A stretch of 64,000 nt of DNA. Source: Winogradskya humida. GTDB lineage: Bacteria; Actinomycetota; Actinomycetes; Mycobacteriales; Micromonosporaceae. The notes under the pieces are model-generated. The model saw only the letters and a program-made list of their open reading frames with translations. It was not told where the DNA came from and did no database searches. Of this stretch, positions 49,531 through 62,861 are shown in pieces. The stretch spans positions 40,828 through 104,827 of the forward strand of contig NZ_BOMN01000100.1 in the NCBI RefSeq assembly GCF_016862215.1, written 5' to 3'. Each line of letters begins with the position of its first letter. Position 1 is the stretch's first letter. A program made the translations under genes and the position numbers.

Positions 49531-50244
49531 CGAGGTGGCGCTGGACCTCGGCCAGGTTGAACCGGCAGCTTTCGGCGGCGCGTTCCTCCCACGCGAAGAC
49601 GCAGACCGTGGCGATGCCGTCGAAGGAGAGCGCGGTGAGCGTACGGAAGAAAAGATCCCAGTCGACCTCGCCCTGGCCGATGTCGAGGTGCTGGTGGACG
49701 CGGGCCGTGGAGCCCGGCGGGTTGACGATGTAGCGCAGGCCCGAGCCGCGGTGGTCGAACGAGTCGGCGAGGTGCACCTGGGTGAGCAGCGGGCCGGCGT
49801 AGGTGAGGACGTCGGCCAGGTCGCCGCCCTGGTGGAACGTGTGCGGGGCGCAGTAGAGGAAGCTGACCAGCGGTGAGGTGATGCCGCGGACCAGGTCGAC
49901 GCCCGCGCGGCCGTCCTCGACGAAGTCGTCGGGGTGGGGTTCCAGGACCAGGCGCACGCCCTCGCGTTCGAAGATCGGGAGCAACTCCTCGAGGGAGCGC
50001 CAGAACTGGGCCTCCGAAGCGGCGGCCGACGAAGGAGCGGCAGGGGCAGAGGGGCGGCCGTTGAATTCGGAGTTCATGACGCCGACGCCGAGGTCGACGG
50101 TGATCTGGAGGGCGCGTTTCCAGTAGCGGACGGCGGCCTGGCGTTCGTCCTCGTCCGGGCCGGACCATTTGTAGAGCGGCAGCACCGACGCGACCTGGAC
50201 CTCCGCGGCGGCGAGGGCCTTCCGGAATCCAGCGCGATCCTCAC
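49457..50244 (-). pseudogene. TIM-barrel sugar isomerase/epimerase gene with internal deletion
   Basis: GTG 50244 overlaps the stop of the dehydrogenase gene (GTGA) and opens MRIALDS, a typical start of this family. The next coding-like sequence, in another frame, is FRKALAAAEVQVASVLPLYK, which normally lies 70-80 residues in. A deletion with frameshift near 50225 is the simplest reading. From 50185 on, the barrel is intact (PHPDDFVEDGRAGVDLV, QVHLADSFDHRGSGLRY, FDGIATVCVFAWEE). The last 15-20 residues run into the kinase remnant. It probably belonged to the inositol locus as an inosose or keto-inositol epimerase-like enzyme. Confidence 0.7.
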
Positions 50245-51253
50245 GCGACCACCTCGTACAGCGCGGGCCGCTCCATCAGGCTGACCGCGACCAGGGAGCC
50301 ACTGCGCAGCGCCTCGACACCGGCGTCGGAGACCACGGCGGCGGCGTACCCGTCCCAGGCGCTCGGGCCGGCCGGTGGGCCGCCGGAGGCGATGGAGTCG
50401 ATCCATTCCTGCAGTTCCACGTCGTATGCGCGGGCGAAGCGTTCGCGCCAGTCGAGCGGCACCGGGCTGGCGACCCGGCCCCCGCCGCGTACGACGACCG
50501 GGCTCTGCGAGCCGAGTGAGGCGGTGCCATCTTCTCCCACGACCTCGCCGCGGATGTCGTACCCGTAGCGGATGTTGACCGACAGCTCGACGTCGATCAG
50601 AGCGCCGCCCTCGGTCTGCAGGATGAGCAGCAGCGGGTCCTGCAGGTCTCCCCCGTTGCGGTTCTTTCTCGGTACGAGCACCCGCGCGGAAGTGATCTCC
50701 TCGCCGAACATCCAGCGCACCATGTCGATCTCGTGCACCGCCGTGTCGGTGATGATGCTTTCCCTCTCATAGAAACCCGGCACCCCGGCGTTGCGGTGCG
50801 CGCAGTGCATCATGAGCGGGTTGCCGATCTCGCCGCTCTCGATCGCGGCCTTGAGTGCCCGGTACGCCGCGTCGTAGCGGCGCATGTAGCCGACCTGCAC
50901 GAGCCGGCGCCCCGCGGCGACCTCGGCGGCGACGATCCGGCGGCAGGCCTCCTCGGTGGTCGCGAGGGGTTTCTCGCAGAAGACCTGTTTGCCCGCGGTG
51001 ATCGCGGCGAGGACGTACTGCTCGTGGGTGGGTCCCCACGAGCAGACGACGACCGCGTCCACCGCGGGGTCGGCGATCAACTCTTCGCCCGTCTGGTGGA
51101 CGACCGCGCCCGGGAGGCCCTCGGCGACCCGTTTGGCGAGGTCGGCGTCCACGTCGGTGACCGCCGTGACGGTCGCGCCGGCGAGGACCCTGGTGATCCG
51201 GCGGAGATGGTCCTGGCCGATCATGCCGGTTCCGATGACTCCGACGGTCAGCA

Positions 51254-51254
<1 letters not shown>
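50241..51254 (-). CDS. iolG: Gfo/Idh/MocA dehydrogenase, probable inositol 2-dehydrogenase
   Basis: 337 residues. GVIGTGMIGQDHLRRI binds NAD, the active-site Lys is in VFCEKPLATTEE near residue 94 and the catalytic region is DTAVHEIDMVRWMFGEE. In this gene context it should oxidise myo-inositol or an isomer to the inosose. The start overlaps the ATPase gene stop by 1 bp. The symbol rests on context; other inositol isomers are possible. Confidence 0.82.
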
Positions 51255-52020
<766 letters not shown>

Positions 52021-52024
<4 letters not shown>

Positions 52025-53085
52025 GACAGCCTCCGGCTCGTCGCCATCCGCTTGATGTAGAGGTTCACGAGCACGGCGAGCAGCAGCATGACGCCGAGGA
52101 ACGCCTTGAACCAGTTGGGGTCCCAGCCCGCGTAGACGATGCCCAGGCTGGTCATGCCGAAGATGAACGCACCGATCGCGACACCCACGGCGTTGCCGAA
52201 GCCACCGGTCAGCAACGTGCCACCGACGACCGCCGCGATGATGTAGAGGAACTCGTTACCCACCCCGTTACCGGCCTGCAGCGTGTTGAACCGGTACAGC
52301 GTGTGCATTCCCACGAACCAGCCCAAGAACGAGACACCCATGAAGAGGCCGATTTTGGTACGCACGACGGGTACGCCCACCGCGCGTGCGCTCGCCGCTG
52401 CGCCGCCCACGGCGTACACCCAGTTGCCCGTCCTTGTCCTTTGCAGCAACCACGCGGCGAGGGCGACGAACAGTGCCCACCAGAGCACCGTGATCCAGAC
52501 CGTGACCGGGCCGACCTTGAAGCTGGACGCGAAGATCTTCCCCAGCGAGTCGTAGCCCTGGATCTGGCTGATGTCGGGGCTGGAGACCGAGCCGCTGACC
52601 AGCTTCGTCACGCCGAGGTTCGCGCCCTGCAGCACGAAGAAGGTCCCCAGCGTGATCAGGAAGCTGGGAATGCCGGTGCGCATCACCAGGTAGCCGTTGA
52701 CAAAGCCGATGAGCAGGCAGAACGCGAGCGACAACAGCGCGCCGACCCACAGGTTGACCCCGAAGTACCAGCAGAACATGGAGTTGACCAGGCCGGCCGT
52801 GGTGGTGATGACGCCGGCGGAGAGGTCGAACTCGCCGCCGATCATCAGCAGGCCCACGCCGACCGCGACGATACCGATGGTCGACGACTGGTAGAGCACG
52901 GTGAAGAACGACTCGGCGGAGCGGAACGACGGCGCCGCGATCAGGAAGAAGACGAAGATGAGGATCGCCGCGACCAGCGCGCCCACCTCGGGGCGGCCGA
53001 GCACGCGGCTGGAGAGACTGCGGCGGAACCTCGGGGGTCCCGCGGGCGCCGGCATCGGCGGCGCCGCCTGCACGCTGTGACTCAT
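52021..53085 (-). CDS. Sugar ABC transporter permease (ribose/inositol class)
   Basis: 354 residues with about ten membrane segments; the first is VGALVAAILIFVFFLIAAPS, and the BPD_transp_2 region includes GVGLLMIGGEFDLSAGVI. The GGEFDLSAG stretch is the hallmark of this permease family. It probably forms a homodimer with the adjacent ATPase. Its start overlaps the binding-protein stop by 4 bp. Confidence 0.92.
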
Positions 53086-54074
53086 CGCGTGTTGCTCTTC
53101 GTGAACGGCAGGATCTTCGCGATGTTGTCCTTGTCGACGAACGACGGGCCGGTCAGGACGGGCTTGCCGCCGCCGATGTCGTTACCGTTCTTCAGGTAGA
53201 GGTAGAGCGAGCTGACCGCCAGGTACCCCTGCGCGTACGGCTGCTGGTCGATGGAGAACTCGATCTTCCCGTCCGCGATGTTCTGGGCGATCTCGGCGTT
53301 GAGGTCGAAAGTGATCAGCTTCGCCGCGCTGCCGGCGGCGGCGAGGGCCTTGATCGAGTCCTGGGCGATCGGGGCGCCGAGCGTGACGATGTAGTCGATC
53401 GACTTGTCCTGCGACAGCTTGGCCTGCAGCGTCGACACCACCGCCGCGTCGTCCGCGCCGTTGACCTGGATGTTCTCGGTGCCGGGCACGGCGCTCTTCA
53501 CCCCGGCGCAGCGGGCCTCGAGCGAGACCGAGCCGGCCTGGTGGATGACGCAGAGGGGGTGCTTGGCCCCGGCCGTGGCGATGCGCTGCCCGGCGGACTG
53601 CCCGGCGACGGTCTCGTCCGAACCGAAATACATCAGCGCGCCGAGCTGCTTGTACTGGTCGATGCCGGCGTTGAGGCCGACCACCGGGATCTTCGCGTCG
53701 GTCGCGGACTTCACCGCGCCGGCGAGCGCGTTCGGCGTGACCAGGGTCGTGGCGATGCCGTCGACCTTCGAGTCGACCGCGTTCTGGATGAGCACCGCCT
53801 GTTTGGTGGCGTCCGGGTCGTTGGAGTACTTGAGGGTGACGCCCTCGTCCTTGGCGGCCTGCTGCGCGCCCGCCTTGATCTTGTCCCAGAACGTGTCACC
53901 GGGCGTCTCGTGGGTGACGAACGCAACCGTGAAGCCGGAGCTGCCCGCGGCGTTCGCGCCCTCCCCGCTGCCGTTGTCGTCGGTCTTCACCCGTCCGCCG
54001 CCGCTGCACGCGGTGGCACCGAGGGTTACGACTGCGGCGAGCGCGACGATGCGCGCACCTCGCGAGAAGATCAT
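53082..54074 (-). CDS. Sugar-binding lipoprotein of ABC transporter
   Basis: 330 residues with a lipoprotein signal (LAAVVTLGATAC, lipobox ATAC, Cys near 23). The mature part is a periplasmic-binding-protein type 1 fold: FVTHETPGDTFWDKIKAGAQ, VVGLNAGIDQYKQLGALMYF and late GYLAVSSLYLYLKNG. It should deliver myo-inositol or a related polyol to the adjacent permease. The locus context supports inositol. Confidence 0.9.
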   Translation of the reverse strand: MIFSRGARIVALAAVVTLGATACSGGGRVKTDDNGSGEGANAAGSSGFTVAFVTHETPGDTFWDKIKAGAQQAAKDEGVTLKYSNDPDATKQAVLIQNAVDSKVDGIATTLVTPNALAGAVKSATDAKIPVVGLNAGIDQYKQLGALMYFGSDETVAGQSAGQRIATAGAKHPLCVIHQAGSVSLEARCAGVKSAVPGTENIQVNGADDAAVVSTLQAKLSQDKSIDYIVTLGAPIAQDSIKALAAAGSAAKLITFDLNAEIAQNIADGKIEFSIDQQPYAQGYLAVSSLYLYLKNGNDIGGGKPVLTGPSFVDKDNIAKILPFTKSNTR

Positions 54075-54092
54075 CTTGGTTCTCCAAAGGTT

Positions 54093-55575
54093 CTACAGAG
54101 CTGTCGGAAATTGCAGCGATGCGCCGTGCGCGCTGGTGACGTGCGGCCACCGGGAGGTTACGACCTTGCCACGGGTGTAGAACGAGACACCCTCGGGACC
54201 GTGGATGTGCCGGTCGCCGAACAGGGAGTCCTTCCAGCCGCCGAAGGAGTAGTACGCCATCGGGACCGGGATGGGCACGTTGATCCCGATCATACCGACG
54301 TGCACGCCGCGCTGAAATCGCCGTGCGGCCTCGCCGCTGCCGGTGAAGATGGCGGTGCCGTTGCCATACGGGTTCGCGTTCACCAGGGCGATCGCGGCGT
54401 CCACCGAGTCGGCCCGCACCACGGACAGCACCGGGCCGAAGATCTCCTCGGTGTAGACGTCCATCCCGGTCTCCACCTGGTCGATCACGGTCGGCCCGAC
54501 GAAGAAGCCGTCCTCGAACCCGTCGACGCTCAGGCCCCGCCCGTCGACCAGCACCTTCGCACCCTGCTGCTCCCCGGTGCCGATCAGCGACTCGACGCGC
54601 TCCTTGGCGGCGGCGGAGACGACCGGGCCCATCTCACTGCGCGGATCCCGGCCGGAGCCGACGACCACCTCGGCAGCCTTACGCGACACCAGCTCCATCA
54701 GCGGATCACCCGCACCACCGACCGCAACCGCCGCCGAGATCGCCATGCACCGCTCCCCGGCCGACCCGAACGCCGCCGCAGCGAGGTGGTTGGCCGCGAA
54801 CTCCAGATCGGCGTCGGGCAGCACGATCGCGTGGTTCTTGGCACCCCCGAGCGCCTGCACCCGCTTCCCGGACGCGGCGGCCTCCTGGTGGATGTAACGC
54901 GCGATCGGTGTCGACCCGACGAACGAGATCGCGGCGACACCCGGATGCTGCAGCAACGCGTCGACGGCCACCTTGTCGCCGTGCACGACGTTGAACACCC
55001 CGTCGGGCAGCCCCGCCTGCCGCCACAGGTCCGCGACGAAGTTCGCCGCCGAGGGATCCCGCTCGCTGGGTTTGAGCACGAACGTGTTCCCGCACGCGAT
55101 CGCGACCGGGTACATCCACATCGGCACCATCGCCGGGAAATTGAACGGCGTGATCCCCACGCACACCCCGAGCGGCTCACGGAAACTGAAAACGTCCACA
55201 CCGTTCGAGGCCTGATCGGAATAGTCACCCTTCAACAGCTGCGGAATGCCACACGCGAACTCGACCACCTCGAGCCCGCGCTGCACCTCCCCGGCCGCGT
55301 CACTGAGCACCTTGCCATGCTCGTCCGAGATGATCCCCGCCAGCTCCTGCACATTCGCATTCACGAGCTCTCTGAATGCAAACATCACTTTGGTACGCGC
55401 GGAAAGCGACGCCTGCCCCCACGACCCGAACGCCGTCGTGGCAGCCGCAACGGCCGCGTCGACATCCGCGTGATCGGCGAGCACCACCTCATGCTGCTGC
55501 CGCCCGGTTGCGGGGTTGAACACCGCACCACGCCGTCCCCCGGCGCCCGCGGTGGGGCTGCCGCCGATCCAATGC

Positions 55576-55589
<14 letters not shown>
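54093..55589 (-). CDS. mmsA: Methylmalonate-semialdehyde dehydrogenase (MmsA/IolA)
   Basis: 498 residues from ATG 55589; the longer frame upstream overlaps iolD. It is a CoA-acylating aldehyde dehydrogenase: PFNFPAMVPMWMYPVAIACG near residue 147, FVGSTPIARYIHQEA, VQALGGAKNHAIVLPDAD and the catalytic Cys in AGERCMAISAAV near residue 286. In the inositol pathway it turns malonate semialdehyde into acetyl-CoA (with CO2 release). It overlaps iolD by 14 bp. Confidence 0.93.
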
Positions 55590-58274
<2,685 letters not shown>

Positions 58275-58278
<4 letters not shown>

Positions 58279-59153
58279 GATCGTCTCCTCTCGCGGATGG
58301 AAGTGAGCGGCAGCCGCGGGTCCATCTCCTGGTGGCTCCACGAACCCCGGACCCAGCCGTGCACGGGGTCGTCGGAGAACAGCCACCTGCGCTCGCCCGC
58401 GCCGGCCATCACGTTGAGGTAGTACAGGTCGTAGCCGGGGGCGGCCATCGAGGGGCCGTGCCAGCCGTACGGGATGAGGACGACGTCGCCGCTGCGTACC
58501 TCGGTGCAGATGTCGATGTCGTGGCCCGGGTGCCCGTACACCCTCTGGAAGCCGGCGCCCGGCGCACCCGAGGGCGACCCCGCGACCTCGAAGTAGTAGA
58601 TCTCCTCGAGGGCGATCTCGTCCTCGGTGGTCTCGTCATGCTTGTGCGGCGGGTACGACGACCAGTTGCCGCCCGGGGTCAGCACCTCGACCGCGATCAG
58701 CCGCTCGGCCTCGAACGACTCCGGCGTGCAGAAGTTGTTGACCTGCCGGCTGGCCTGCCCGGCGCCGCGCAGCTCGACCGGCACCGACTCGGCCGGGCCG
58801 TAGCGGAACGGCAGTTTGCTCGTCGCCAGGGCGCTGGGCAGCGCGAACCGGCCGCCGTTGCCCGCCCGGATCGTCACCGACGAGTCCCGCGGCAGGTAGG
58901 CGAAATCGGTCACGCGGGAGAACACCGAGCGCCGCCCGGTCAGCGTCAGCCGCTCGTCGTCGCAGGTCACGTCGCAGCCCCCGGAGAGCGGCAGCACGAT
59001 CGTCTCGGCGTCGCCCGTGTGGAAACTGACCCGCTGGCCGATGCCCATGTCGAGCACCCGCAGCCCGCTGTACCCCCAGCCGGCACTCGCCGGCGTCACG
59101 GCCAGCTCGAACGGCCCGGTCCCGCCCTCGCCCCGGCGCAGCAGATGGCTCAC
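58275..59153 (-). CDS. iolB: 5-deoxy-glucuronate isomerase IolB
   Basis: 292 residues from GTG 59153, overlapping the aldolase stop (GTGA). It is a two-cupin protein: metal ligands are seen in YPPHKHDETTEDEIALEEIY near residue 168 and the later VLIPYGWHGPSMAAPGYDLY. It converts 5-deoxy-glucuronate to 2-deoxy-5-keto-gluconate, the substrate of IolC. Length and order are as expected. Confidence 0.93.
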
Positions 59154-60022
59154 AGCAGGCTCACCGCCCGGTCGACGGCGTCCGCGACGTCCCCGCCCGC
59201 CGGATACAACAGGCTCCGGCCGATCACCAGACCCTGCACGGTGGGCAGGGCCAGAGCCTTGGCCCATTGGGCGTACGCGGCATCGGCGTCCTCGGAAACC
59301 TCACCGCCCAGCACCAGCGCGGGGAGCGTGGTCGCCGCCATCACCCGCTCCATGTCCGGGACCACAGGCACCTTCAGCCACGTGTACGCGCTGGTCGCCC
59401 CGAGCCCCGCGGCAACCGACGTCGCCCGGATCATCGCCTCAGCCGTCAGCTCGTTGCGCAGCCGCCCCTCGGCGTCGCGGTGCGAGATGAACGGCTCGAC
59501 CATCGCCATCAGCCGGTGCGCCGCGAGCTCCCCCACGGCCTGCCCGCAGCTCTGCAGGGTCCGCGCGGTGCCCGCGTCCGCCGGGTCGATGCGCAGCAGC
59601 ATCTTGCCGCCGTCGAACCCGGACGCGTTCAGGCTGTCCGCGTCGTACGCGGTGAACCGGTCGTCGACCTCGAACACCGTCCCGGCGAGCCCGCCCCGGT
59701 TCATCGAGCCGATCACGACCTTGTTGTCGAGCACCCCGAGCACCAGCAGATCCTCGAGGATGTCGGGGGTGCCGAGCACGCCGTTGACGCCGGGACGGGC
59801 GAGCGCGGTGCAGATGCGGTCGAGCAGGTCGGCCCGGTTTCCCATGGCCAGGGGATCGGCACCGGCCCGCAGCGCACCCCGCGCGGGGTGATCCGCCGCG
59901 ATGATCATCAATCGGCCATGCTCCCCGCGCCACGACGCGGGACGATGCCGGCGCCGGGCCGCGGAGGCGATCGCATACGGCCGGTCGACCCGCGCCGTGA
60001 TCAGGTCCTGAAGGTCACGCAC
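59150..60022 (-). CDS. Cgl0158-family (beta/alpha)8 aldolase of inositol locus
   Basis: 290 residues of the class I aldolase-like group encoded next to iolC in actinobacterial inositol clusters (Cgl0158 family). Visible features: MIIAADHPARGALRAG near residue 37, KVVIGSMNRGGLAGTVFEVD, MVEPFISHRDAEGRL and AYTWLKVPVVPDMERVM, the latter with a candidate Schiff-base Lys. It probably splits 2-deoxy-5-keto-gluconate 6-phosphate into dihydroxyacetone phosphate and malonate semialdehyde. Its start overlaps the iolC end by 8 bp. Confidence 0.83.
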   Translation of the reverse strand: MRDLQDLITARVDRPYAIASAARRRHRPASWRGEHGRLMIIAADHPARGALRAGADPLAMGNRADLLDRICTALARPGVNGVLGTPDILEDLLVLGVLDNKVVIGSMNRGGLAGTVFEVDDRFTAYDADSLNASGFDGGKMLLRIDPADAGTARTLQSCGQAVGELAAHRLMAMVEPFISHRDAEGRLRNELTAEAMIRATSVAAGLGATSAYTWLKVPVVPDMERVMAATTLPALVLGGEVSEDADAAYAQWAKALALPTVQGLVIGRSLLYPAGGDVADAVDRAVSLL

Positions 60023-61010
60023 GAGCCATCACCGCCCGGACCTCGTCCTCGGTCGGCATCGCATCCGCACACGCCATCCTCGACGCCACGATCGCCCCGG
60101 CCGCGTTGGCGAAACCGATGATCGTCGCCAGATCCCAGCCACTCAGCAGCCCGTGACAGAGCGCCCCACCGAACGCGTCCCCGGCCCCCAGCCCATTCAC
60201 CACATCCACCGGGATCGGCTTGGCGCTGACCTCCTCGCGGAGGCCCGCGCCGGAGCCGGCGCGATCGTCGTCACCCCCCGCGTCGGAGCCGGCAGGCGCG
60301 GCGCCGGTCCGGCCGTCGCCGCCTGATTGGCCGCGGCGGGCCGTTACTCCGTCCGGGCCCTGCTTGACGATGACCAAGCCGTCGTCCGGGGTGGTGCCGG
60401 CCGTTTCCCACTCGTCGCGGTTGCCGACCACGATCGATGCGTGGGGTAGCGCCTGCTGGTACCAGCGGCGGGCCTCCTCACGGGACTCCCAGAACATCGG
60501 CCGGTAGTCGAGGTCGAAGACGGTCGTCTGCCCCTCGGCGCGGCATTTGAGGGCGCTGAGCGTGGCCGTCCGGGACGGCTCCTGACTGAGGCCGGTGCCC
60601 GTCACCCAGAATATGTCCGCATTTCCAATGGCTTCCAGATCTAATTCGGACTCGTGGATCTCGAGGTCCGGGGCCTTGGGGAAGCGGTAGAAGTACAGCG
60701 GGAAATCGTCCGGCGGGAAGATCTCGCAGAACGTCACCGGTGTGGGCAGGCCCGGCACGGCGGTCACGAACCGGTCGTCGACGTGGAAGCTGCGCAGTGC
60801 CTCGTGCAGGTAGGTGCCGAACGGGTCGGCGCCGGTCCGGGTGATCACCGCGCTGCGCCGGCCGTAGCGGGCCGCGGCGACCGCGACGTTCGTGGGGCTG
60901 CCACCGAGGAACTTCTCGAACGTGCGGACCTCGGGCAGCGGCACGCCGATCTGTTGTGGATACAGATCAACACCGATACGTCCCATGGTCAGTACTTCGT
61001 CAACGGCCAC
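60015..61010 (-). CDS. iolC: 5-dehydro-2-deoxygluconokinase IolC
   Basis: 331 residues from GTG 61010, preceded by AAGGAGGA. It is a PfkB-family kinase: VLTMGRIGVDLYPQQIG, FLGGSPTNVAVAAARYGRR and the catalytic GAGD motif in VVNGLGAGDAFGGALCHG near residue 276. It phosphorylates 2-deoxy-5-keto-gluconate. Before that motif, residues about 222-262 are a Gly/Asp/Ala-rich low-complexity insertion not expected in IolC. First gene of the operon. Confidence 0.92.
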   Translation of the reverse strand: MAVDEVLTMGRIGVDLYPQQIGVPLPEVRTFEKFLGGSPTNVAVAAARYGRRSAVITRTGADPFGTYLHEALRSFHVDDRFVTAVPGLPTPVTFCEIFPPDDFPLYFYRFPKAPDLEIHESELDLEAIGNADIFWVTGTGLSQEPSRTATLSALKCRAEGQTTVFDLDYRPMFWESREEARRWYQQALPHASIVVGNRDEWETAGTTPDDGLVIVKQGPDGVTARRGQSGGDGRTGAAPAGSDAGGDDDRAGSGAGLREEVSAKPIPVDVVNGLGAGDAFGGALCHGLLSGWDLATIIGFANAAGAIVASRMACADAMPTEDEVRAVMARA

Positions 61011-61133
61011 GCGTCCTCCTTGCGGAAGGATGAGGGCTTGCTCGAAGCGACCTTCAAGCCGCGGATGCCGCGCACGATGACGGCGCCATGAACAGGTTTC
61101 GATGTAATAACGTGGATGCTTCCAGGTCAATAC

Positions 61134-61147
61134 TTTGTCCTGACAAA
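61134..61147. promoter_or_regulatory. IolR operator candidate
   Basis: TTTGTC-CT-GACAAA is a perfect inverted repeat in the iolC-iolR gap, 37 bp before the iolR start. A GntR/HutC dimer could sit here and block both divergent promoters. Confidence 0.65.
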
Positions 61148-61184
61148 CTCACATGGCGGTGTACGCCTGTCGAGGAGGGTCCAC

Positions 61185-61925
61185 ATGGCACCCGAACTGC
61201 ACGCCCGCCTGGACAGATCCAGTCCGGTGCCGCTCTACTTCCAGGTCGCGTCGCGGCTGCAGGCATTGATCGAGCGCGGGGAGATCGGCGTCGGCGCCCG
61301 CATCGAGAACGAGATCGACCTCGCCGAACGGCTCGGCGTCTCCCGCCCGACCATCCGTCGCGCGATTCAGTACCTAGTCGAGCGCGGCATGCTGATCCGC
61401 AAACGGGGCGTCGGCACGCAGGTCGTGCATCCCAAGGTCCGGCGTCCGGTCGAGCTGTCAAGCTTGTACGACGATCTGGTCAGCTCCGGGCGTACACCCC
61501 GGACTGAGGTCTTGCAGTTGACTGTCATGCCCGTGCCGGCGCAGGCGGCCGCCGCCCTGGAGATCGAGCTCGGCACGGAGGTCACCTGGATCGAGAGATT
61601 GAGGTACGCGGGCGGCGAACCCCTCGCCCTCATGCACAACGCCATCCCCCTCGGCGTCCTGCGCCCGGACCGCGCCGACCTGGCCGAACACGGCCTCTAC
61701 GAGCTCCTGCGCCGCGCGGGCCACGTCCCCAGGATCGCGACGCAGATGATCGGCGCCCGCTCGGCCACCTCCGCGGAGGCCCGCACACTCACGGAGAAAC
61801 GCGGCGCGTCACTACTGACGATGAGCCGCACGGCCTGGGACGCCGCCGGGCACGTGCTCGAATACGGCTCGCACGTCTATCGAGCCAGCCGCTACAGCTT
61901 CGAGCTCAGCCTTTCGACTCACTGA
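61185..61925 (+). CDS. iolR: GntR/HutC-family regulator, probable IolR
   Basis: 246 residues from ATG 61185 (CGAGGAGGG upstream). The N-terminal GntR winged helix includes LAERLGVSRPTIRRAIQYLV near residue 48; the C-terminal UTRA domain runs from about residue 90 (SSLYDDLVSSGRTPRTEVLQ) to YSFELSLSTH. It probably represses the inositol genes until an inositol-derived ligand binds. Its last codons and stop belong to the 22-bp repeat that follows. Confidence 0.87.
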   Translation: MAPELHARLDRSSPVPLYFQVASRLQALIERGEIGVGARIENEIDLAERLGVSRPTIRRAIQYLVERGMLIRKRGVGTQVVHPKVRRPVELSSLYDDLVSSGRTPRTEVLQLTVMPVPAQAAAALEIELGTEVTWIERLRYAGGEPLALMHNAIPLGVLRPDRADLAEHGLYELLRRAGHVPRIATQMIGARSATSAEARTLTEKRGASLLTMSRTAWDAAGHVLEYGSHVYRASRYSFELSLSTH

Positions 61926-62021
61926 GCCCTGTCCATCTACTCACTGAGCCCTGTCCATCTACTCACTGAGTCCTGTCTATCTACTCACTGATCTTTGTCT
62001 TTCGACTCACTGACCCTTGTC
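61917..62021. repeat. 22-bp tandem repeat ending two convergent genes
   Basis: ACTCACTGA with a GCCCTGTCCATCT-type spacer recurs five times with exact period 22 (TGA ends at 61925, 61947, 61969, 61991 and 62013). The first copy gives the iolR stop. The fourth gives the stop of the TetR gene on the other strand (TCA, 61985-61987), and the fifth lies inside its last codons. TCACTGA contains a stop on both strands. Confidence 0.92.
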
Positions 62022-62560
62022 AGGAGTGCGTCCACCACGTCCTTGACCGGGCCCGCCAGCTCCTCCGCCGTCGCGCCGCTCAGCGGTTGCAGCCCCACCC
62101 CCGACCGGATGACCGCCACGCCCACACCCAGCGCCAGCAACAACTGGGCCCGCAGCATCTCGCCGTCCCCCGACACCTCCAGCAACCTGTTGCTGAAGTC
62201 CTCCATCGCTGTGCGGCGCAGCTCCTCGACGTTCTCGTTCTCAGAGACGCGCAACAGCATCAGCACGGGATGCTCGCCGAACTCCGGCCACGCATCCACG
62301 GACAACTGCCGGCTGAGCTCCTCCACGAGCGCATCCCGGTCACTCGGAAACTCACCGGGCCCGGGCGTCGCCGCCAGCGCCGCCTTGAACAGCCCTTCCT
62401 TCGAGTCAAAATAACGCTTGATCAGCGCCAGATTCACCCCGGCATCCGCCGCCACATCCCGCAACGTCGTCCCATCAAACCCCAACCGCATGAAACGTAC
62501 GCGAGCAGCCCCCAACAAATCCCGCTTCGTCTGCCCCGAATCCCGCCGCCGCTCCACCAC
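61985..62560 (-). CDS. TetR family transcriptional regulator
   Basis: 191 residues. The helix-turn-helix is GTTLRDVAADAGVNLALIKR near residue 30, followed by YFDSKEGLFKAALAA, the usual TetR pattern. A C-terminal TetR_C region follows. Its final residues (VSESKDKDQ) are encoded by the 22-bp repeat. An inverted repeat lies 44 bp upstream. The isochorismatase-like gene across the gap is the likely target. Confidence 0.88.
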   Translation of the reverse strand: MVERRRDSGQTKRDLLGAARVRFMRLGFDGTTLRDVAADAGVNLALIKRYFDSKEGLFKAALAATPGPGEFPSDRDALVEELSRQLSVDAWPEFGEHPVLMLLRVSENENVEELRRTAMEDFSNRLLEVSGDGEMLRAQLLLALGVGVAVIRSGVGLQPLSGATAEELAGPVKDVVDALLTRVSESKDKDQ

Positions 62561-62603
62561 ACCCCCATCCCCATGTCATCACTTGTTGACACCATCCCCC
62601 AGC

Positions 62604-62624
62604 ATGACTACCTTATCAAGTCAT
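62604..62624. promoter_or_regulatory. TetR operator candidate
   Basis: ATGACT (62604-62609) and AGTCAT (62619-62624) are inverted across 9 bp, in an AT-richer stretch just upstream of the TetR gene. Autorepression is the simplest reading. Confidence 0.55.
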
Positions 62625-62639
62625 CATGTGATTACATCC

Positions 62640-62850
62640 CCTGCGCAACCACACCCGCTCCTGCCCAACCGCATGTCCTGCGTAACCACACCGCCCTGCC
62701 CAACCACATCGCCTGCGTAGCTGGACCGCCCTGCCCAACGACATCGCCCTGCGTAGCTGGACCGCCCTGCCCAACTACATCGCCCTGCGCCACTACATCG
62801 TCTTGCGCAACTACATCGCGCCGTGTACTTACACCGCCCCGCGTACTTGG
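62640..62850. repeat. 18/36-bp degenerate tandem array before isochorismatase gene
   Basis: Two related 18-bp motifs, CTGCGTAGCTGGACCGCC and CTGCCCAACNACATCGCC, alternate to give a 36-bp higher-order unit; the best copies are at 62713-62790 and decay outward. The array fills the TetR-isochorismatase gap up to the gene's start region. Confidence 0.82.
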
Positions 62851-62861
62851 AGCCGCCCGCT

